NCBI RefSeq assembly: GCF_901000735.1
Contig: NC_081549.1
Location: forward strand, 3,048,942-3,112,941
Source of the DNA: Corylus avellana
Lineage: Eukaryota; Streptophyta; Magnoliopsida; Fagales; Betulaceae
DNA length: 64,000 bases
Direction of reading: 5' to 3'
The translations under genes were made by a program, and so were the position numbers. Numbering within the stretch: position 1 is the stretch's first letter; every line of letters starts with the position of its first letter. The notes under the pieces were generated by a model. The model saw nothing but the letters and a program-made list of their open reading frames with translations. It had not been told where the DNA came from and did no database searches. Positions 47,101 through 57,400 of this stretch are shown here, piece by piece.

Positions 47101-50100
47101 TGTTTGCAGGAGATAAAATTGGAGTTTATGACTTGCAGTATTGCATGTAGCTTGTGGGGATGTAGCCATGTTATTGGGGTTGTTCAGATTCAAAGGGGGC
47201 TTTCGGAGGTATTTTGATCATGTGGCATAAGAGGGTGGTTAAAAAAGTAAGTGTGGTGTGGAGACTTGAGTCTCAAGGAAGCTTTCCCAGGTTTATATAA
47301 CATGGCTAGTATGAAGGATACGCCTGTTGCTGCTAACATGGATTACTCAAGTGATTCCCTTCAGTGGAATATTAGCTTCATCCGTTTGGCTCACGATTGG
47401 GAAGTGGATGTTCTAGCTTCCTTCTATAACGTGGTCAAACAATAGAGATTCTCTCTCTTGGTCTAGACTTGTTAGATTTTTAGTTTCCCCTGACTTGACC
47501 CAAAGGAGGTTGCTTAGACTATGTTCGAATCATTATCATATTCTTGATTGTGTAAGTTTTCATGGAGATGGAAGGTACTTTAAGTTCAAGAACATGTGAT
47601 TAAGACCAGATGGTTTGATAAATAGTGAAACAGTGGGGGACTTCCTACCACTTTCAGGGTTCAGTGAGTTATATTTTCGCTCGCAAACTTATAGCTTTGA
47701 AAGGTGATTTAAGAGTTTGGAATGAGAAGTTGTCTGGCAATGTAGAAAGAAAGAAATTCTTCTGGAAGAGTTCTTAGTGAGGCGGAGAAAATTGAGAAAG
47801 GCAGCAGTAATTAATGATTTTAAGAGAGCAACTCTCCTGGAGGCAAAAATTGAGGGAGTTGTGGTTAAAAGAAGGTGACAAGTGCACAAAGTTCTTCCAT
47901 CGAGTGGCCAACTCAAATAGGAGGAATAACTCCATTGATCAGTGAGAGGTTAATGGTAGATTCTCTTTAGATCAATCTAAGATTAGAGATCATGTTGTGT
48001 CGTTATACAATAGCTTGTTTATGGAATGATGTAGTTGGAGGCCTAGGTTGGATGTCCTTACTTCATTAGAAGTACTTTATCTAATCAGCCTACTTACTTC
48101 ATGTATCTTTTTTCCCTCTCAATTGGTGTTGCCATCCGCATAGAGAAGTCGCAGAGGAACTTTTTGTGTATTGGTGAAGAGTTCACCTATCAATAACAAT
48201 GTCGTGTTGTTTCCTTAGATTGTCCATGGTAAGGATCTTACCAATGGCCGCCGACCAAGCAAAAAAGGCCATCTTCAAAGGAACTTTAGTCCACCAAGAG
48301 AACTGAGAGCCATCATTGCGATCCAAGACACTGCAGAATGATCTAACAGGGAACAACCCTCTTTTGGAGGGAACCCACCAAAATTTGTTTTCACCTTCCT
48401 GTCTCTCTTTAACTAAATACGACACCCTATAGAACGAAGCAAAGACATCCACCTCCCAGTCATGAGCCGCTCTAGCAAATTTTACATTCCATTGAATGGA
48501 GCCACCCAACATCTCCAAGTATGCCTCAACAAAAGCATCATTTGCATAAGCAATACCATATAACACTAGAAAGGCTCCCTTAGGGGTCAAATCCCCACAT
48601 GACAAATTATGCCAGAATTTGACCATTGAGCCATCTCCCACTTCAAATTGGTATGACTAGAGAACTTTTCCCCAACCCCTTCTAATATTTTCCCATAACC
48701 CCACCCCATATGTCTCAAGAGGCTCGTTAGAACACCACCCACCCTGTAAATTACCATACTTAAGAGTCCACCCAACTCTCCACCAAGCTTCTCACTCATG
48801 CACATAGCACCAAAGCCATTTCCCTAAGAAAGCACGATTGAAAATCAACAAGTTCCGGACGCCCAACCTCCATCAGAGATTGGAGAAAAAAGCTTGGACC
48901 AACTCACCAGGTGATAGAAGAATATCAAGAGCTGGGAAGACTTTTCTATTCATACTAGATTTGAGGTCGGTTATAACTCCAAAATTAGACTTTGGCATGA
49001 TGTGTGGTGTAGGGATAAAGCCCTCGAGGAAAATTTTCAAACTTGTTCAGTATGTCCTGTTGTATGGATGCTTTAGTGGTTGATTATTCAAAGGTTTCTA
49101 GTAACTTTCATCAATGGAATGTTAACTTTCTTAGAGCGGCTCACGATTGGGAAGTGGATTCTTTTACCTCGTTTTTCAATTTGTTGTACTCCTTTAACTT
49201 CAGACGGGGTGGCGAAGACAAGCTTTGTTGGGTACATTCTAAGAAAGAGTTGTTTGATGTTAAATCTTACTATAATGTCTTTGTTCCCCATGTTAGTATT
49301 CTTTTCCCTTGGAGAAGCATTTAGGGGGATAAAAATCCCTTGATAGTGGTGTTCTTTGCATGGTCGGCTGCCTTAGAGAAGATATTAATCATGGATAATC
49401 TTAAAAAGCAACATATCATTGTTGATTGGTATTGTATGTGTAAGAGGAGTGAGGAGGAGTCAGTTGACTACCTTTTACTCCTTTGTGAGATGGCTAGTGC
49501 CTTTTGGAATACCATCTTCAGCCAAGTAGTGTTGGCTTGGGTCATGCCTAGTTGAGTGGTAGACCTCTTTGCTTGTTCGAAAGGGCATTTTGGGAGGATT
49601 CAAAATGCTACTGTATTGAAGATGGTACTGTCTTGCCTTATGTGGTGCCTTTGAGGGGAAAGAAATTATCGGAGTTTTGAAGGCCAATAGATAGTGGTGG
49701 AATTAAAGAATGTTTTCTTCAAGACTCTTTACCACTAGACAGTTGTTGTTTACTTGTATATTTCTAGTTTTCATGATTTTCATCCTTCCTCTAGCTAGGT
49801 GTTTCTCTTGTATACTACCTATATACTTGGGTTGCGCCTTTTATTGAATTGTGTTTACACACCAAAAAAGAATAATGGGGCTTAGAAATATGCTTCCCAC
49901 ACAAAAGTGACAATATACACACATACATGCACAACCCACTAGTTTATATTATCACATTAACTTTCACGGTTTTTTAACATATTAAAATGCCCCAGTCATC
50001 ACAAGAGTTAGTAATATTCAAGAACTAAGGTTGCGCCCCTCTACGCATTTTGATAGATACTTTATTACTCATCAAAAAAATATTCAATAACTCCATCCTT

Positions 50101-53100
50101 TGGATTAGCATAAATAGATGAATGTGCTTTATGACATGCTAAGTGACATTCTTGAGATGCAAAATTGTACCTGGAAAGATAGTATTTTTTGTAATATATG
50201 GTCAATTTCTGGCTTGAGTGAAGAGATAATTTGCTGAACTTTAACATCCTTGTGCATCAATATAAGGACAGAAACAATGGCGTTGATTCTACTTGAACAG
50301 TCTGTTGCATATTTAGGAGGAAAAAGCGACGAACTACTGTCAGTTATCAATGACCCCATCATCTTCAACACAAGATCCAGAAGTTTGCGACTTCTATCAA
50401 AGAAGAAAAAGCAAGGTATGAGATAATAACGGAGTGTAGGAATGGAGACATTGGGCTCTTCATGATCCTCTTGAATGCACTGCATGTAAAGCAAAAACAA
50501 TAAGAATTACTGGACCAAGTTTTGGAAAGAATCAAAATACTCAATAATAAGCTTTGTGATCTTGGGAAAAAATATGCACAAGCAAATACACATTATAATT
50601 TTTTTTGATAAGTAGATCATACAAACTATGAGATTTACCACAACAAGATACCATTCGATATTAAAATCTGTATTATCAATGAAAAAACTATAGGGATAAT
50701 AGCTTTTGTAATTCTCCTCCTACATGAAAAGGTAGCATATTTCAGTTTTGCACATGCCATGAAACACTTCATTTACATAAAACACATTGAATTGCTTACA
50801 ATAACCCTCTGAGGAGAACAGAGAAGAAAAAAATAATGACTTCCGCACTCCTTGAATAAATGAGTACCCAAAAACAAACCACTACAAGCACAATCAGGCA
50901 ACATAAACTAAGTAATGCAGCGCCTACATAATGATCTTTTTTTATTTAAAAAGGATGAAAAAAATACTACTTCAAACTAATCAAAGGCAGATATCAAACA
51001 AGATAAAATACTTACATGCACAACATCAATCAGATATCCTAAAAGGAAATTGCTTAGAGTAATAACACTTTGCTCAGAAAGTCTTGTGGGTTTGGAATCC
51101 AGCATAGCAAGCATTCTGAGCATCGCACAAGCATTGTCTAGAGGTGGCTTTAGTAACTGATAGGCAAACGTCACATCAAGAAGAAGTGTTAAGAACCAAT
51201 CAACAATCAACAGATAAGCAAAGAACAAAAATTGTTCAAACAAAGCTCCATTTGTTTCGATGTAAAGCGGAAAACATTTTCTTAAAAATTGATTTCCTGG
51301 AAAACATTTTCCGGTGTTTGGAGCGTACAGAAAATCACAAATATTTGTTATATATATTTTTTCATTCAACCATATTAAACTTTAAATTACGAAAATGTCT
51401 CGACCAAGTCCTGATGGTGACCTTGCCGGGTCCTAGCGGTTCCCAACCAAGTCCTGGCATTGTACTAACCGGATCCCGGCAGTGTCCCGGTCGATTCTCA
51501 ACGGAGTCCTAATTGGGTTCCCGTGGTGTCCTAACCGGGTCCTAGTCGGGTCCCAACAGTGTCCTAGTCGAGCCCCGGCTGGTTCTGTCGATTTGAAAAT
51601 GAGATGCTCAAACTCAGAAAATGGTTTACGGTTTTCAAAAATGAAAACCATATTCCGAAAACTAAAGAGGCTTTTTCGGTCAAACCAAAAATATTTTCCA
51701 TTGACTATTTTTTTTTGTCGCACCAAACACCCGTAAAGACGGAAAACATTTTTCAGAAATCATTTTACTCCGAAACAACCGGAGCCTTAGTATTTCTTTC
51801 TATAAATGATAAATAAAATATACAAACAAAGTTCTTGAGTATAAAATAAAGGAAAAATAAAAAGTAACGTTCAAATTAAGAAAGTTTAGTCAACTTACTA
51901 TCTGTTCAAGTGTTACTTTCTCTAGTATTTGAAAAACAAGAGAATTATCACCAATCTGCGACAGGTTTGAGCAAACAACATTGGTGAGTAACTTAAATGT
52001 TCCTCGGTTTCTGATCTTTGTATCACTCTCTAAAATAGAATACACGTTTCCTGCAAAGATCAAAATATCTTTTCAGATTAAAATAATCATTAACCATGAG
52101 TCTGTGTAGAAGTAAATGAACTGGATCCCCACAGATAAAACAAGCTGCGCATAGTTGTCCAAGCATAAACTACTTTCAGCTTGTGATGCAGCGGCTTACC
52201 TACAGATGATATATTCCAACCCACATTTGGATGAAGCTTTTTAAAACTCAATCTTGTCATAGTTACTACTTTTGACAACTTTCTTTTCAATTATGAGTTA
52301 TTATTTAATAATCTACAGCAAAAAATACAGGAACCCGCACACATGTATATTTGTTTATGGGTATACATGTATATACATAATAATCACCAGGAACATTAAC
52401 TTCTGTGGAAACATTATTCAAATTCTTAATGAGTTTGCTTGCAAAAGAGAGATGTGAAGCATGCTGGATGAAAGTTTTCTATATCTACCGCTAAATGTAC
52501 AAAGAAGGGTAAGGTTAATAAATGACACCCATCTGGACAGATAGGTAACCATATCTTGTCTGGAAATAATAAACAAAGATGAGTTCACCAAAGAAGTAAT
52601 TCTAAGGTACCGGGGAAAACTTTGAAACGCAAGAGCAAAGTGATGAAGAAACTGATATGGTCAGTAATTTTGATATGTCCTGCAGTATATGCCGAATGCA
52701 GGACCTCTATGATTCGAAATAATATAAATTGCTCCAAATCCGGACCTGCAAATAGTCAGGCAAGAAAGAAAATGTTAATTCCAAATCTTACTTCAAAAAA
52801 AATAGTAAATATTCATTTTTCAGTAGTTGCCTAGTCATCTAATTTGACCAATTCTAACTTCTTGATTCAAGAATTGCAAGAGGAATAGCATAGCTTTGTA
52901 CTCTATGCAGCTTCCCCCTACTTCAGTGGAGGTCATACCATATACTGAAGAGCAGAAGCATAAATTTCCCTAAAAACTTAATGCAGTTGGAAATTACATT
53001 GATTATCCCAGATATTTCTAAATGAGTATTTCACCACCATTTATGAAATCAAATCTGGAAATACAGTAGCAACAACATTTGACATGATCCGTACTGTCAA

Positions 53101-54459
53101 TCTTTCAGCTAATTCAAGGACATTGTTACTCATTTGATAGCAGAAATATATCTTTCAGAAAGGTCATTTTGCCTTAATTCTTTTAAGTAGAAATTCTATA
53201 TTAACTGAAGAAATAAAAGCTGAGGGAATTTATGTCTTGCTGCCCGAGATCATTCTACTGTCCAAAGAACAAACACGTCTAAACTACTCAGTGATGTTTT
53301 AGTACTCTGAGAGGTACCTTAAGCATTGCAGCTTAATTTCGAAATCAAGAGCTTCCTTGATGTGTTTAGCAAGGATATGTCAAGTAATTTTCCCAGGAAA
53401 GCCATTATCCATAGAAATTTGAAGATTATAAACATAAGAGTGATTTGCATACAAAGAAAACCAAGTTATCTATGCTAGTAAAGCATCAATTGCATGAATA
53501 CTAAAGCAAGTTTATATGCAATAAATAAAACCTGGTTACTACATTAAAAGTTCCTGCACGATCAAGTTCATGAAGATTTGAACTAACAGACAAGTAATAC
53601 TTACTTAAGCAACAAGAAGCTATTGACTTCAACAAAGGTGAATCCAAATTAGAGAAGTAATAAAGGCAACACAGAGAGAGTTCCTGAGAATCTCTAGGAA
53701 GCCTTATGAAAGGACCATAACATATATTTCCTGCAAGATAAAAAAGAACAGGAAACTGAGTGATACCGCTCCAAGAGTTACAGACTAAATAATGTCTTCA
53801 GCAAATTTAATTTTACCATCATCTTGACATGTGCTGTAAAACTTTAGCAATGAGTGCTGCATGTTGTCATATTCCCTTGCAAATGAAGAGTCCACCAGAG
53901 TACATTGTCCAAGGCGAAGTTGCAGATGCAACACAGCCTGTAATTTCAGGGGGAAAAGTACCCATGTAACTTTTTTTATTTTTTTTTATAAATAATTGGC
54001 CCCAAGGGGAGGGGAAAGTGGGATATTCGAACTAGTAACTTCCGTTTCATGAGGCATAGCCTCCTGCCAATTGAGCTACCACTTGGGGAGGGGAAAAGTA
54101 CTCATGCAATTATAAGTAAATAATAACAAACTGGAGGTGAAGATTATAACTTTAAAATATGGGGTGCCAAAAAACTACTTTTTCATCTTAACAACTTCTC
54201 CAAAAATAAACCTTTTTGCCTGATTGCTGCAACTAGAAGTGTACACAAGGTAAATTGTATGGTTACCTGGGTACAAGATGGATGCGTATCATCTAGCAAG
54301 ATTAGCAAGTGAGGGAGCTCTCTTATCCAACCAATCCGATGCTCTAATATTTCTAGGCACAGCCTTTTCTCTTTCTACAATATGTACAAACATATTGGCA
54401 ATAAATTGGTGAGAGAGGGACATGGTGATTCTAAGCAATTACTAAAGAATTGTGTCCCA

Positions 54460-54490
<31 letters not shown>

Positions 54491-57400
54491 AAGAAGAAAG
54501 AGGAGAAGAAGCTTACAGGAATAAGCATATCTTCAATTGTAGAAAGGCATGCCAATTTCAATGAAGGCTCAAGATTCCTGAAAGTCTTGGTAAATACCTG
54601 CAATTAAATTGTTATGACTTTAACATTATCATTGGATTTCTGGTGTCTCTCAGGGAACTCTAGATTTATAAGATAAATAATTAAACATCAACCAAAGTGC
54701 ATGAAGCATGAATAGACATTCCAATTAAGAAAGAGAAAAAGAGAGAGAGAAAAAAGAGAGAGAGAGAAGAAGCTTACAAGAATAATCATATCTTCAATTG
54801 TAGAAAGGCATTCCAATTCCAATGAAGGCTCAAGCTTCCTGAAAGTCTTGGTAAATACCTGCAATTAAATTGTTATGACTTTAACAGTATCATTGGATTT
54901 CTGGTGTCTCTCAGGAAACTCAAGATAAATAATTAAACATCAACCAAAGTGCATGAAGCATGAATAGACATTTCAATTAAGAAAGACAAAAAGAGAGAGA
55001 TTCTCTTGCTAATCAATAATTCTTAAAAGCATAAGTCAGACCTGAAGAAGACGAGATCTCCAATTGCTCTCCACTTGTGAAAAAAGTTTCGGAAAAAATG
55101 GAAAAAGTGAAAGTAAATGTTTTTCCCAGACTCCTTTACCAAACCTTGTGCCATTACAAATCTGCAAAATTATATTAAACCAGTCAAATTAAAAAGAAAA
55201 CATTTTCACTCATCCATACAAAATGAGCCTCTTACTTGAAACATCAGACGTCTTAACAATAACAACCTCCATATTAAATCAGAAAAGTAGGTTTTACTAA
55301 GGGGACACGTGAATGTGATTGCTCGAGAATTGGCCTTTTACTTGAAAGATAAATGACAAACTTTTGTTTTGTGAATAAAAAAAAGATTTACTTTTTTTTG
55401 CAATGCATTGATAATTTGCATGTACTGAATTTACTTTTACTTGATTGGCTCTCTTTTTTTCTGAAGGAAAGAAAAAGAATCTTTACAATTTAACCATTTA
55501 GTAACATGAGTTGCTTAACATATTATGCATATGAATTATTTATAAGTGGTAAAACAATTGCATTGATAGAATGTTATCTAGCATTCTTATGTGCATAGGG
55601 TAATTAAGCACAAGCTTTGCACTCCATATGTTACATACAAAAAATAATAATTTATAGGTTAATTTTAATGATCGCACCCACATACAGAAAATCAACTCCA
55701 ACTATGTGCAATATTGCAACTACATATTTTATCATAGCCCACAAATGTTCTTAAAAAATCCATTGTCATGTTTTACTATCACTTTTCAAATCAACATTGT
55801 CATTTGACATTAATATCAATACAGCCACCCAATATCTCTATGTTTTGAAACCCACGTGGTTCATGACAATTGCTAATCAATTAAAATTGATACAGAACAC
55901 AACATCTATGATTTCACCAGTTATTAGTAATTGGATTAAATAATTAATCAAAAACAAAATATTAGGAATTTATGGCTATACCCACTCATCATAATTGTCA
56001 ATTGTATTTTTACACCTCATCATAAAACTTTCTATAGATTGATTATACAAATCCACATTGGCAACATTTTTAAGACCATGCATCTTTAAAATCATATGCA
56101 CATAATGGAGCAAGATTCAGACCTTTCTAAGCAGCGCATTTTCTATAAACTCTAGAAATTTCTCTCGAAATTTCTCCAACACAGCAGGAGGAGAGATCCA
56201 TTCACTGAATTGCAAAAGTATTCCCATAATCAGAACGTTCAAGATAAAATATCTGTCGTCATCCTGCCAAGCAAAAATAGAAAGAACTAGACCAATTCAA
56301 AATACAAGAACAGCATTGTACCCACCATAAAAATAATAAATAATAAATAAATAGGGTCAAAGGAGATATGTCAAATTTTATCACAGAAACATATGCAAAA
56401 GAAAGGAAGTCCAATCAAAACAATTGAATTAAAGGAGAAAAAAGAATCTAGCATTGTCATGTGGGAGCAAAGATAATGATCTGAAAACTTGTATTGAGGC
56501 CATACCTTTTCTGAAAGCTGCCACGTCGGATTGAGGGGAAACACTAGTAGTATCTTCTTCATTAACAATGACGAGATACTTTCATCCCACACTGTCACAT
56601 CAGATTGTCCTTGAAGAAGTTGATATTCTGATTTACCCTTGTCAGTCCCATAAATAAAAAATCTGAATGTAATATCTATGCTCTGAAGTATACATAACAG
56701 ACAATCAAATGACTGTGCATCAAGAAGTGGCATGGTATGAGCCGATGGAATAAAATCTTGGAAACAATTGATTAAAACTGGCACAAGATCCTTTAGTTTC
56801 TTGATGATGAGAGGAAACCCTGCACAAACAAAGCAAGCATATGCCAGGACCATGAGAACTTCAGCACGTTACTATCTCATATTGGAGAGAGAGAAACAAA
56901 GAGAGAGAGAGAGAGAGACGGTATGAGAATGGAAGTACACGTAATAATCCTGTAATATTACTAAGTAAAGAACAAGCTAGAGAACAACAATAACAATAAT
57001 AATAATAATAATAAGATGTGAACTTCACTTTTCTATTTTGCTTTTTATATGAATAAATAAATTTACAAAAAGATGTCTTGAAAACTCATAAACCAAACAA
57101 TGAAAGTGATAGAAAAAAAAAATTATAGGTTTCAGAATTATAAATATGGTAAATTTGATCATTGAATGGAAGCTGGTAGGGTGAGCTATAATATCTAATT
57201 CCAGGGATGAAAGAAAATTTTTAACAATGAAAGATTTGATTATTCCTGTTACCATCAGTGCAATATTAGGCAATTAATCTAAGTAAAGTTCTCCTACGTT
57301 ATCAAAAAAAAAAAATATTAGGCACCCATTTTTATGATCATGCAAGTTATATTCTTTTATGACGAGGAACCCTTCCAAAGCAGGGCCATTTCATGTACTC

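Noticed and set aside
54000..54090. Possible tRNA gene (A and B boxes)
   Set aside because: No cloverleaf can be formed, and it has an A-rich tail plus flanking direct repeats, so it is a SINE.
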